From contig JBJMNK010000116.1 of NCBI GenBank assembly GCA_045804265.1, forward strand, positions 6,389 to 70,388: DNA of 64,000 nt. Direction: 5' to 3'. Positions within the stretch are counted from its first letter, which is position 1. Every line of letters starts with the position of its first letter. A program made the position numbers and the translations under genes. This DNA is from JABFXC01 sp045804265 (GTDB taxonomy: Bacteria > Gemmatimonadota > Gemmatimonadetes > Gemmatimonadales > Gemmatimonadaceae). This document shows positions 8,810 through 16,943 of the stretch, in pieces. The notes beneath the pieces are model-generated. The model ran no database searches, had not been told where the DNA came from, and saw only the letters and a list, made by a program, of their open reading frames with translations.

Positions 8810-8833
8810 GGGGCGCAGTCGCGCCTGCGCCCC
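8810..8833 (+). terminator. Hairpin after the L,D-transpeptidase gene
   Basis: GGGGCGCAG at 8810-8818 pairs perfectly with CTGCGCCCC at 8825-8833 around a 6-nt loop, starting eight bases after the stop. No U-tract follows, so termination may be partial. Confidence 0.5.
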
Positions 8834-9050
8834 ACGCTGACGCCGCGCGTGACATGTCACACAACATCGCACCGGACTCGGCGCGGCCACATCGCGCCAC
8901 GCGCGCAATCACGTCACCGTTAGGCGCCCAGTCGTGCGCGGTCCACGGTACGGGCACGGCGTCTGCCTTGCCATCTGTTTACCGCGCGTGGCGGCCACCA
9001 TCGGTCCGCGACACCGGCGCGCAGCAACCACAGGAGCAGGAGGTAGCAGC

Positions 9051-10292
9051 ATGAGACGCCCATCGGCGATGACGATCGTCTGCGGCATTACGGCCGCGAT
9101 CACACTCGGAATGGCGAGCACCGCGCGTGCGCAATCGGGCTCGACGAGCTCGACGTCCAGCACAAGCGCTGACACGACCCACCGCGGGACGCGCGTGCGC
9201 AGCTCGACGAGGAAGGGGAAGTCGTCGAGCGGGTCGACCGCACGGAGATCATCACGCAGCTCTTCGGCGAGCGGGTCGAGCAGCTCGACGCGGCGAACGG
9301 GGTCGGCGCGTCGATCCTCGTCGAGCCGCACGTCGCCGCGTGACACGAGCATGAGCGGGAGCCGGAACGGGATGAGCGGCGGGAACAGCGGGTTGGTGAA
9401 CGGCACGTCAAATGGCTCGATCGGGACGACCGGAGCGGGGAACGCGAACGGCTCCTACAATGGCTCGTACAACGGGTCGGCGGGCTACAACAATGGAGCG
9501 GTGAACGGCGCCAACGGCAGCCAGTATCCGTGCAACTACGGCCTGTCGAATGGCGGCGTGAATGGCACGATGAATGGCACGATGAATGGCACGATGAATG
9601 GCACGATGAATGGCACGATGAACGGTACGACCAACGGCACGATTAATGGCACGGCGAATAGCTCGATGAATGGAACCGCGCCCGGCACGAACAACGGTTC
9701 AGTGAACGGCACGTCTAGCGCGACCACGAATGGGGGCGTTGCAGGAAACGCGTATCCGCAAGGGAATAACGCCGGCACGAACGGCACCAATACCGCCAGC
9801 ACGTATCCGGGTACCAGCGTCGCGGCGAACGGCGGCACGACGGGCGGCACGAGCAACAACGGCACGAACGTCGGCGTCAGCGGCGGCGTCAACAGCGGGA
9901 TGAACAGCGGCGTGAACAACGGGACCACTGGCGGCGTGAACAACGGAACGAACGCTGGCGTCTACAACGGCACGAATGGTGGCGTGAACAACGGGACGGG
10001 AACAAACAGCGTGAACTGCACGCCTAACGGTTCGAACAGCGGCTACCAGGGTACGAACCAGGGGAACGGTCAGGGCACGAACACCAATGGCTATCCCGGC
10101 ACGGCGCCGCGCAATGGCACGAACGGGACGAACGGGACCAATGGTACGAACGGCACTCGCCAGCCGAATGGATCGGGCAGCGGGTCGACCGGAAGCTCCA
10201 CCGGCACCACCGGTAACACCGGCGTCGGCACCGGTACCGGGACTGGCACCGGCAGTGGGAGCACCGGCACCGGCGGGCGGCCGCCGCGGTAG
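9051..10292 (+). CDS. Secreted low-complexity NGT/NG-repeat protein
   Basis: The start at 9051 is supported by GGAGCAGGAGG upstream and by a signal peptide (AMTIVCGITAAITLGMAS, ending TARAQ) closely resembling that of the barrel gene at 7031. The mature protein has two parts. Residues 28-105 are Ser/Arg/Thr-rich and basic; residues 110-413 consist almost wholly of Asn, Gly, Thr and Ser, with runs such as NGTMNGTMNGT and NGTNGTNGT. It has only two Cys in the mature region and no hydrophobic core, so a folded enzyme is unlikely. A surface, matrix or adhesive role is possible. No family is recognised. The dense NxT/NxS sequons are striking but could simply reflect the repeat. Confidence 0.7.
   Translation: MRRPSAMTIVCGITAAITLGMASTARAQSGSTSSTSSTSADTTHRGTRVRSSTRKGKSSSGSTARRSSRSSSASGSSSSTRRTGSARRSSSSRTSPRDTSMSGSRNGMSGGNSGLVNGTSNGSIGTTGAGNANGSYNGSYNGSAGYNNGAVNGANGSQYPCNYGLSNGGVNGTMNGTMNGTMNGTMNGTMNGTTNGTINGTANSSMNGTAPGTNNGSVNGTSSATTNGGVAGNAYPQGNNAGTNGTNTASTYPGTSVAANGGTTGGTSNNGTNVGVSGGVNSGMNSGVNNGTTGGVNNGTNAGVYNGTNGGVNNGTGTNSVNCTPNGSNSGYQGTNQGNGQGTNTNGYPGTAPRNGTNGTNGTNGTNGTRQPNGSGSGSTGSSTGTTGNTGVGTGTGTGTGSGSTGTGGRPPR
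9561..9620 (+). repeat. Five perfect 12-bp tandem repeats inside the NGT protein gene
   Basis: The unit AATGGCACGATG is repeated five times without change, encoding NGTM each time, and a degraded sixth copy follows. Such a perfect array can expand or contract in frame by slippage, so repeat number may vary between strains. Confidence 0.9.
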
Positions 10293-10373
10293 ATCGCACT
10301 CGGCGATGGGCCGCACGAACGACGAACAAGCCGATCGGGCCGCTCACGCCTGACGACGAGAAGGAAGTGAACG

Positions 10374-10431
10374 GGAGGCACAGAGGGCACAGAGGAGTTC
10401 GATCAAAACCCTCTGTGCCCTCTGTGCCTCC
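10374..10431. repeat. Palindromic repeat family A, copy 1
   Basis: Two 22-nt perfect arms (10374-10395 and 10410-10431) flank a 14-nt loop containing GATCAA. Each arm is built from the 9-nt unit GGCACAGAG. The element lies in the 319-base gap between the convergent ends of the NGT protein and esterase genes, and further copies occur at 36342 and 58730. It could work as a terminator here, but other copies lie between divergent genes. I see nothing else in this gap. Confidence 0.85.
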
Positions 10432-10611
10432 TGTGGTTGTGTCGTTGCAGTTCGATCTGCTTCGGTCGTCGCCGCTGCTTCACGGCGTTCGGTTGCGTGA
10501 TACCAGGCTGACCAGCCGATCGCCCTTGGTCGCGCGACCAGCCGCAACCGCCCGACTCATGATCTGCTGACGGGGCGCTGCGCTCTGCCGCCATCCCGCG
10601 TGCCTCGCTGC

Positions 10612-11556
10612 CTAACGCTGTGGCGCCGGCGCGACCGGCAGCTGCTTCTCCAGCGTGACGTCGAGGGAACGAAGAAACGACTCGACCGCGCTCGTGTACC
10701 CGGGATCGAGGCCAAGGCGGGCGTCGGCGTCGGCGTGGGATAGATCCTCGCGCAGCACCGACACGCGAACGCCGAGCGAGTCACCCTTCGCCGCAAATCG
10801 ATCCGCCCGGTTACAACTCGCAGGGCGCCGGATCGAGCAGACGAGCAGGATCGGCCGCGCCGCGCCGGTCAGCGCGGCGATCGGCGACACGGAACGCCAG
10901 TACGCAGTGTCGCGCCCAAACGCACGATCGTACAAACGCACGTGCGGCGCGCGCATGATCTCCGGAATATCGAGCGCGCCACTCTCGATCGAGACGACTC
11001 CGAGCCATGGGATGATCGGCAGCTCGCGCGTCAGCGACGGCGATGTCGCCAGCAGCGTGACCAGGTGCGCGCCCGCGGAGTGCCCCATGAGGATGAATCT
11101 GGCCGCGCTTCCACCCCACTCGGTGACGCGCTGCTGCGCGACAGCGATCGCGCGCGCGACGTCCTTCGCCTGCTCGAGCGGGTCGGCCTCGGGCAGCATG
11201 CGATAGTTCGTCGAGATCACGATGAAGCCGCGGGGCACCCAGCGCGCGACCTTGTTCCCGGTCACGCCGCGCGCTGACTTGTCGCCGTACGCCCACCCGC
11301 CGCCGTGCACCATGAAGATCACCGGCGCATCCTTCGCGTCAGGCGGCGCGTACACGTCGAAGCGCTGTCGGAGGTCAGGACCGAAGCGAACGTTGCGCAC
11401 GATGCGCGGCGCGGCGGGCGCGGCCTGTCGCGACACAGCCTGTGGTTGCGCGGCCTGCAAGGAGTGGCCGAATGACGCGCGACACAGCCCGATGCTGACG
11501 AGCGCGATCGCGCCAAGGCGGACAGCGCCCGCGGCGCGCGATTGCAACGTTTCCAC
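10612..11556 (-). CDS. Secreted alpha/beta-hydrolase (HSL/esterase-like)
   Basis: The 314-residue protein begins with a hydrophobic export segment (GAVRLGAIALVSIGLCRASF). It carries the oxyanion-hole motif HGGGWAYGD near residue 85 and the nucleophile elbow GHSAGAH near 158-164, both typical of the hormone-sensitive-lipase/BD-FAE branch that hydrolyses short-chain carboxylic or feruloyl esters. The catalytic His is probably in LSHADAD near the C-terminus. The stop codon TAG lies inside a CGTTAGGC octamer. It is convergent with the NGT-repeat gene. Confidence 0.85.
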   Translation of the reverse strand: METLQSRAAGAVRLGAIALVSIGLCRASFGHSLQAAQPQAVSRQAAPAAPRIVRNVRFGPDLRQRFDVYAPPDAKDAPVIFMVHGGGWAYGDKSARGVTGNKVARWVPRGFIVISTNYRMLPEADPLEQAKDVARAIAVAQQRVTEWGGSAARFILMGHSAGAHLVTLLATSPSLTRELPIIPWLGVVSIESGALDIPEIMRAPHVRLYDRAFGRDTAYWRSVSPIAALTGAARPILLVCSIRRPASCNRADRFAAKGDSLGVRVSVLREDLSHADADARLGLDPGYTSAVESFLRSLDVTLEKQLPVAPAPQR

Positions 11557-11651
11557 CCCGAAAAATTATCCAGTGCGACGAGGCGGCGCAGGTCGGCGCA
11601 GATCACCAATCATGCGCCGCTCTCGTCGATCGCGCCGAGCGCTGACCGCGC

Positions 11652-12161
11652 TCAGCGCTCGTCGGCGGTCGGCCCGTACATCTGGGGCACCTTCTCGTCG
11701 AGCAGCCGCAGGTAGAGGCCGAGCTGCGCGCGATGGTGCACGATGTGGTTGAGCACCATCGACCGCAGCATCTGGTAGCGCGGCGCGCTCATCATCGTTA
11801 CGCCCGTCTTCTTCAGCGTCCACGGAACGTTGAAATCGTCGTCCGACGCCGCGGCGAGCGCGGCTCGTCCTGCCGTCGCGTTGCGGTCGAATTCCGCGAG
11901 CAGTGTCGCGGTTGTCTCGATGCTGTAGCCCGGGAACCGCGGACCGCTCGCGGGCATGATGTCGAGCTCAGTGCGCTGCATCATCATCGGCGCCCAGCCG
12001 GGGAGGCGAGCGACGAGCTGCGCGAGATGCGCCAGCGGAAACGACTTCGCGTGGGGCTTCCACTCGCCGCGGCCGTCAGGCACCCGCTCGAGCACGCGGC
12101 GCGTGCTCGGAATCTCGGCGTCGTATTCGGGGAGCAGCAGTTCAGCGATGCGCATGATCAT
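11652..12161 (-). CDS. DinB-family four-helix protein
   Basis: The ATG at 12161 is chosen because the conserved part starts RIAELLLPEYDAEIPSTRRV; the 20 codons before it look non-coding. The protein shows the DinB/YfiT pattern: an N-terminal helix with WKPHAKSFPLAHLAQLVARL supplying a His, and a C-terminal NHIVHHRAQLGLYLRLLDE supplying the paired His of the metal site. Members are metal-binding four-helix proteins, some of them thiol transferases, and most have no assigned substrate. The length of about 170 residues is normal. It is divergent from the lipoprotein gene at 12308. Confidence 0.85.
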   Translation of the reverse strand: MIMRIAELLLPEYDAEIPSTRRVLERVPDGRGEWKPHAKSFPLAHLAQLVARLPGWAPMMMQRTELDIMPASGPRFPGYSIETTATLLAEFDRNATAGRAALAAASDDDFNVPWTLKKTGVTMMSAPRYQMLRSMVLNHIVHHRAQLGLYLRLLDEKVPQMYGPTADER

Positions 12162-12307
12162 CGACCTGGTGAATGGTGGCGCAGGAGCAGCAGCCACGCG
12201 GTGATCCTGCTTGGCGCGCACGGGAAGACGAAGCTACGACGCATGGAACTCCCGCGATAGCGAGGGTGCGGGCTGGCCGCGGAGGTGGATCGGGGATAAG
12301 CTGCGCC

Positions 12308-13753
12308 ATGAAACGTCCTGCCCTGCTCATCATGACGCTGGCCGCGGCGGGCTGCGCCACGACGGTGCCGCGCTCGACGAGCGTGGCCGACGGTGCAGGC
12401 AGCAGTTCGGCGTCGATCCCCGCGCGATCGACCTACTGCAACCCACTCGATCTGGACTATCGCTTCGCGCTCGACACGCCGAGCCGCCGCGACGCGGCGG
12501 ATCCGGTGATCGTGTTCTTCGACGACGAGTACTATCTCTTCGCGTCGAACAGCGGCGGGTACTGGCACTCGCGCGACATGCGCGAATGGGCGCTCGTAAC
12601 TCCAGACGGTCTCCCACGCATAGACGATGTACCGGCGATCCTCGTCCGCGATCGACGCGTCTACTACACGGCGAGCGAGTCGATGGCGCTCTACACGAGC
12701 GACGCGCCAGGGACGGGATCGTGGCGCAAGGTGGCTGATCTCGCGAGCTATGCCGAGCCTGCGCTGTTCGCCGACGACGATGGGCGCGTGTACCTCTACT
12801 ATCGCTCGGCCGCCGGCGACGCGATCTCGGCGGTGGAGCTCGATCCTCATGACGCGTTCAAGGTGCTCGGCGCGCCGCACGACGTCGTGCGTATGCGCGC
12901 GGCGGCGCGGCCATGGATGACGAAGCACGACGGGCAGTACCATCTCGAGCTGTCGGGCGGTGTTGCGACTGCCGGCGGTGCGCGGGAACGCGCCTTCGTT
13001 TCAAGCGCGCCAACGGGCTCGTTCGCCGAGCTCCCGGGCGCTCGCGTGGCGTCCGGGCGCGAGGATCTCCCTCCCGCGGGACGCTCGTCGACGTTCCGCG
13101 ATCGCGGCGGCCATCTCTGGCGCGCGACGACGATGCCTCTGTCGGCAGGGCACGCCCCCGAGCGACGGTTAGGCATCCTCCCCGCCGGCTTCGACAGCAG
13201 CGGGACGCTGCGGGTAGACGCGTCGCACGAGGATTATCCGCGACTCCTGCCTGACGTCGCGGACGCGCAGCTCCATCATGGCCTGACGGGTTGGACGCTC
13301 CTGTCGGCGAGAAGGATCGCGACTGCATCCTCGAGCCTCGCGGACCATCTGCCTGCGCTCGCGTTCGATGAGGATGCGAGCACCTGGTGGAGCGCGGCGA
13401 GCGGTGGCGTCGGCGAGTGGCTCCGCGTGGACCTCGGATCGATCGTCCGGGTCACCGCCATCCAGATCAACTTCGCCGAGCAGGACACTCACACCCTCGG
13501 TCGTGACGACGACAGCTACCAGCAGTACATCGTCGAATCCTCGATCGACGGCAGTCGCTGGACGACGCGGCTCGACGAGAGCGCGGCGAAGCGCGACACC
13601 CCGCATCATTACGTGCAGCTCGACACGGCGCGGAACGCGCGCTACGTGAGGATCACCAACGTTCACGCGGCCTCGGGAGGGACGTTCGCCCTGCGCGGGC
13701 TGCGGATCTTCGGCGTCGGATCAGCGCTGCCGCAACGTCCATCATCAAGATGA
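12308..13753 (+). CDS. Lipoprotein with GH43-like propeller and F5/8-type (CBM32-like) domain
   Basis: The start at 12308 gives a lipoprotein signal (KRPALLIMTLAAAGC, with lipid-modified Cys at residue 15). YCNPLDLDYRFALD and DPVIVFFDDEYYLFASNSGGYW then look like the first blades of a five-bladed GH43-type propeller, including an Asp that could be the general base. The C-terminal 150 residues (ASSSLADHLPALAFDEDASTWW, then LRVDLGSIVRVTAIQINF, then ARYVRITN) form a discoidin-like sugar-binding domain. It probably trims or binds plant or microbial glycans at the cell surface. The substrate is unclear, and the acid residue is not certain. The stop overlaps the next start by four bases (ATGA). Confidence 0.8.
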   Translation: MKRPALLIMTLAAAGCATTVPRSTSVADGAGSSSASIPARSTYCNPLDLDYRFALDTPSRRDAADPVIVFFDDEYYLFASNSGGYWHSRDMREWALVTPDGLPRIDDVPAILVRDRRVYYTASESMALYTSDAPGTGSWRKVADLASYAEPALFADDDGRVYLYYRSAAGDAISAVELDPHDAFKVLGAPHDVVRMRAAARPWMTKHDGQYHLELSGGVATAGGARERAFVSSAPTGSFAELPGARVASGREDLPPAGRSSTFRDRGGHLWRATTMPLSAGHAPERRLGILPAGFDSSGTLRVDASHEDYPRLLPDVADAQLHHGLTGWTLLSARRIATASSSLADHLPALAFDEDASTWWSAASGGVGEWLRVDLGSIVRVTAIQINFAEQDTHTLGRDDDSYQQYIVESSIDGSRWTTRLDESAAKRDTPHHYVQLDTARNARYVRITNVHAASGGTFALRGLRIFGVGSALPQRPSSR

Positions 13754-14337
13754 AGAATCTCTGGAGCTCCACCGCCCGCGACGACTGGCAAGGCGCTCTG
13801 GGTCGCTACGCCGCCGTCGTCGCGGCGCAGGGGGTCGGCCCGCTTCCGGCGCTCGACTCATGGTATCGCGACAAGTTGCCGGGGCTGATCGGGGCGCGCC
13901 GGCGCCCGCACGTGACGCACCCCGAGCTGGTCCGGGTGACCGAGTGGAAGATGGCGCGCGGTGTATGGCGAGCGCGGAACCTGGCGCTGGTGCGGGGCAA
14001 CGATCCGGGGCTCGTGGAAGAGACGAGCGCCGAAGCGTTAGGCGCTATCCCCGATGAGAGCGCGCCGATCTCGACGCTCGCCGAGCTGGCCGGCGTCGGG
14101 CCGGCGACGGCGTCGGCCGTCGTGGCGGCGGCCCGTCCGGATCTCTATCCGTTCTTCGACGAGCTGGTCGGGGCGCAGGTCCCAGGGCTCGGCAAGCTGG
14201 CCTTCTCGCTCGGCTACTACAAGCGCTATGCGGCGGCGCTGCGCGAGCGGGCGCGGGAGCTGGGCGAGGCGTGGACCCCCGTCATGGTCGAGCGCGCGTT
14301 ATGGGCGAACGTCGGAGGAAAGAAGGGGGCGAAGTGA
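13750..14337 (+). CDS. Conserved helix-hairpin-helix protein of unknown function
   Basis: The 195-residue protein starts inside the previous stop (ATGA overlap) and is thus coupled to the GH43-like lipoprotein. It contains a classic helix-hairpin-helix, LAELAGVGPATASAVVAAA, followed by PFFDELVG, and before it a conserved-looking VTEWKMARGVWRARNLALV. From memory the same arrangement occurs in uncharacterised eukaryotic proteins. HhH elements bind DNA backbones in a sequence-independent manner, but the catalytic Asp/Lys of HhH-GPD glycosylases is not evident. The pairing with a sugar-binding lipoprotein offers no obvious functional link. Its last 39 bases overlap the GH16 gene on the other strand. 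Confidence 0.7.
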   Translation: MKNLWSSTARDDWQGALGRYAAVVAAQGVGPLPALDSWYRDKLPGLIGARRRPHVTHPELVRVTEWKMARGVWRARNLALVRGNDPGLVEETSAEALGAIPDESAPISTLAELAGVGPATASAVVAAARPDLYPFFDELVGAQVPGLGKLAFSLGYYKRYAAALRERARELGEAWTPVMVERALWANVGGKKGAK

Positions 14338-15192
14338 GGTGACGCGGACCCAATCGACGAGCACATCGCCCTGCCCGTTCCTGATGCGGTCGACCGTTTC
14401 CCGCGGAAGGCCGGGGTAGGGAAGTCGCACGCCGTTCGTCTTCAGCGGGTAGGCACCGCCTAACGCGAGGTTGAGGATGAGGAACTTCGGATTGTCGTAG
14501 GCCCAGCGCCCATAGTTCTCGATCATCGGACGTGTCGCCCGATAGACGAGCGTCTGGTCGATGCGGAAGGTGATGGTGTCGGGGCGCCAGTCCACGGTGT
14601 AGACGTGCCAGTGCGTGACGTCGTCGCCAGCGGGGAGATAGAGGCGATTGAAGAGCGGCGTGTCGCCCGAATAGCCCGGCCCGTGAAGCGCGACGCTCGC
14701 CCAGTCGGGCTCACCGACGTTCTCCATCACGTCGATCTCCCCGGTCGCCGGCCAGTCGCCGGCGCCGAGCAGCCAGAACGCCGGCCAGAAGCCACTACCC
14801 GCGGGCAGCTTCATTCGCGCCGAGGCGACGCCGTACGTGAAGTCGAAGTGATGGTGCGAGTCGAGGTGGGCCGAGACGAAGTCGTGGCGATTGCCGTCGG
14901 CCGAGACATACCCGGGCGCGTAGCGCGGCCGGATGACGAGCGCGCCGTTCGACGCGCCACGCGCCTCGGCGCCACGCGCGATGAACAGCGTCGGTGCGCT
15001 ATCGACGTACGCCTGCTGCTCGTCGTTGTACGCGGCGCCGCGGACTTCGACGTTCCACTTCGTGCGGTCGAGCGCCGGGCCGGCGAAGTCGTCGAAGAAG
15101 ACGACGTCGGACGGCGCAGGCGCGGATGCGGGGCGTCGGGTGCATCCCGCGGCGGCGATCACAACCAATGCAACGAATCCCGTTAGGCGCAT
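14299..15192 (-). CDS. GH16 family beta-glucanase lipoprotein
   Basis: The signal RLTGFVALVVIAAAGC makes it a lipoprotein. The body is a GH16 jelly roll: FFDDFAGPALDRTKWNVE at the N-terminus, YGVASARMKLPAGSGFWPAFW, then the catalytic GEIDVMENVG holding both active-site glutamates, and later FHIDQ-like and NLALGG segments. This is the laminarinase/beta-1,3-glucanase subgroup, which cuts beta-1,3 or mixed beta-glucans outside the cell. Length (297 residues) is normal and all key residues are present. It lies close to the GH43-like lipoprotein gene on the other strand, suggesting a small glycan-use locus. Confidence 0.92.
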   Translation of the reverse strand: MRLTGFVALVVIAAAGCTRRPASAPAPSDVVFFDDFAGPALDRTKWNVEVRGAAYNDEQQAYVDSAPTLFIARGAEARGASNGALVIRPRYAPGYVSADGNRHDFVSAHLDSHHHFDFTYGVASARMKLPAGSGFWPAFWLLGAGDWPATGEIDVMENVGEPDWASVALHGPGYSGDTPLFNRLYLPAGDDVTHWHVYTVDWRPDTITFRIDQTLVYRATRPMIENYGRWAYDNPKFLILNLALGGAYPLKTNGVRLPYPGLPRETVDRIRNGQGDVLVDWVRVTSLRPLLSSDVRP

Positions 15193-15215
15193 CGAACCTC
15201 CTGACTGGGCTGTAA

Positions 15216-15313
15216 GCGATAAGCTATAAGCAGTCAGCGGATCGCGTCGCGGACCGCGTCACCGCAGGCCGGTTGCGCCGTCCGCTGACAGCTCATGGCT
15301 TACAGCTTATCGC
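15216..15313. repeat. Imperfect inverted repeat with GATAAGC units
   Basis: The left arm (15216-15241, GCGATAAGCTATAAGC...) and right arm (15281-15313, its near complement with a few extra bases) surround a GC-rich 39-base centre. The arms are A/T-rich against the background. The element lies between the SDR stop and the GH16 start on the minus strand, where it could terminate or attenuate read-through. Confidence 0.7.
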
Positions 15314-15319
15314 GGACTC

Positions 15320-16885
15320 CTACCAGTCCGTCGGCTTGTAGTCCTTGAGGAAGTGCCCCCAGACATGTTGTCCCGTATTGAAGCCGTCGATGATCGGGTC
15401 GACGATGCGCGCGGCGCCATCGACGATGTCGAGCGGGGGATGGAAGCGGTGCTCGGCGACTTTTCGCGCGGCGATCTCCGCCGGGTCTTCGTCGGTGACC
15501 CAGCCGGTGTCGACGCTGTTCATGTGAATGCCGTCGGCGATGTAATCGGCGGCGGAGGTGCGCGTCATCATGTTCAGCGCGGCCTTCGCCATGTTCGTGT
15601 GCGGATGTCGCGTCGTCTTGAAGGTGCGATAGAACTGCCCTTCCATCGCCGAGACGTTGACGATGTGCTTGTCGCGCTCCGGCGTCTTCATCATCAGCGG
15701 CTTGAGGCGCGCGTTGAGGATGAATGGCGCGACGGCGTTGACGAGCTGTACCTCGAGCAACTCGACCGACGGCACTTCGGCGAGCATCAATCGCCACGAG
15801 TTGCGGCCGCGGAGGTCCACCTGCTGCATGTCCTGGTCGAGCCGTCCCTCGGGGAAGAGATCCTTCTGCGCGATGCGTTCCTCGGGGAGGAGCGCGACCT
15901 GTGAAAGCGCCGCGGCATGCGCGAGCCCGGCCGCGTCGGCGATCCCGGCGTCGAGCGCGAGCGAGCGGTCGCCCTCGGGGAGCATCGAGTATCCGCGCAG
16001 CCCCTCATAACGGCCGACCAGCTTGCGCACGTGCGCCGGCATCTCGCTCAGCGCCGCCATCTCGCCGGCCATCATGTGCTGGTAGAAGTCGGGCGGCCGC
16101 CTAACGGTCTGGCAGGCGTTGTTGACGATGAAGTCGAGCCGCTGGTGCGAGGTGACCAGCTCGTGGCAGAACGCCTCGACGCTCGGCGTGTGCCGGAGGT
16201 CGAGGCCGAAGATCTCGAGGCGGTCGGACCAGTCCTCGAAGTCCGGCTCCTGCGCGTAGCGCGCCGCCGAGTCGCGCGGGAAGCGTGTGGTGACGATGAG
16301 GTGCGCGCCGGCGCGAAGCAGCTTGATCCCCGCCTGGTACCCGATCTTGACGCGACCGCCGGTGAGCAGCGCGACGCGACCGCGGAGGTCGGCGGTCTCC
16401 GTGCGCTTGGCGAAGTTCAGCGTGGCGCAGGACGGGCAGAGCTGGTCGTAGAAGTGGTGCAGCTCGGCGTAGTCCCGCTTGCAGATGTAGCAGTTCTGGG
16501 TGATGCCATGATCGGCGCTGCCCGATTGACCAGGGAGCTCACCGATGCTGGCCGGCGGGAAAACGTTAGGCGAGGTATAGACCGGCTGCCGCCGCAGCTT
16601 GCGGATCCCGGTCTCGGCGAGCGCACTCTCGGCGCGCTGGACCTTCTCGGCCTTGCGAGCCCGCTTGGTGAACTTGAGGAGCTGGCGCCGCTCGACCGCG
16701 TCAGGGCGCGAGACGCGCCCCGCCGCCTGAAGGAAGCGAGTCCGCTCCTCCGACGGGACGTGGCCAAGCAGCGCGCGATCGGCGGCAACCGCCTCGAGCA
16801 GCTCGGTGGCCGCGCGAAGCTGGTCGAGCAGGGTGACGCCGTCGAGCCGGGGTGCAGCGGGCGCTTCGGGAAGACTTGTGGACAT
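15320..16885 (-). CDS. Short-chain dehydrogenase with N-terminal zinc-ribbon-like extension
   Basis: The 521-residue protein has about 165 extra residues before the SDR fold. These contain CYIC (Cys132, Cys135) and CPSC (Cys150, Cys153), a probable four-Cys zinc site. The Rossmann motif is LLTGGRVKIGY (about residues 174-183), NNACQTV follows strand 4 and NVSAMEG gives the catalytic Ser. The usual YxxxK is replaced by THTNMAK-like sequence (HPHTNMAK), with Thr where Tyr is expected. Either the family uses different chemistry or it is not a standard NAD(P) oxidoreductase. The substrate is unknown. From memory, similar long SDRs occur in other bacteria and eukaryotes. Confidence 0.8.
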   Translation of the reverse strand: MSTSLPEAPAAPRLDGVTLLDQLRAATELLEAVAADRALLGHVPSEERTRFLQAAGRVSRPDAVERRQLLKFTKRARKAEKVQRAESALAETGIRKLRRQPVYTSPNVFPPASIGELPGQSGSADHGITQNCYICKRDYAELHHFYDQLCPSCATLNFAKRTETADLRGRVALLTGGRVKIGYQAGIKLLRAGAHLIVTTRFPRDSAARYAQEPDFEDWSDRLEIFGLDLRHTPSVEAFCHELVTSHQRLDFIVNNACQTVRRPPDFYQHMMAGEMAALSEMPAHVRKLVGRYEGLRGYSMLPEGDRSLALDAGIADAAGLAHAAALSQVALLPEERIAQKDLFPEGRLDQDMQQVDLRGRNSWRLMLAEVPSVELLEVQLVNAVAPFILNARLKPLMMKTPERDKHIVNVSAMEGQFYRTFKTTRHPHTNMAKAALNMMTRTSAADYIADGIHMNSVDTGWVTDEDPAEIAARKVAEHRFHPPLDIVDGAARIVDPIIDGFNTGQHVWGHFLKDYKPTDW

Positions 16886-16943
16886 CCATGAAATCTAACC
16901 GCTCCAAGCGACCGGGAGTGCGTGCCGGTGCTACGAGGTTCGC

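Noticed and set aside
9561..9620. Tandem 12-mers considered as a CRISPR-like array
   Set aside because: Units are contiguous with no spacers and translate in frame as NGTM inside a gene.
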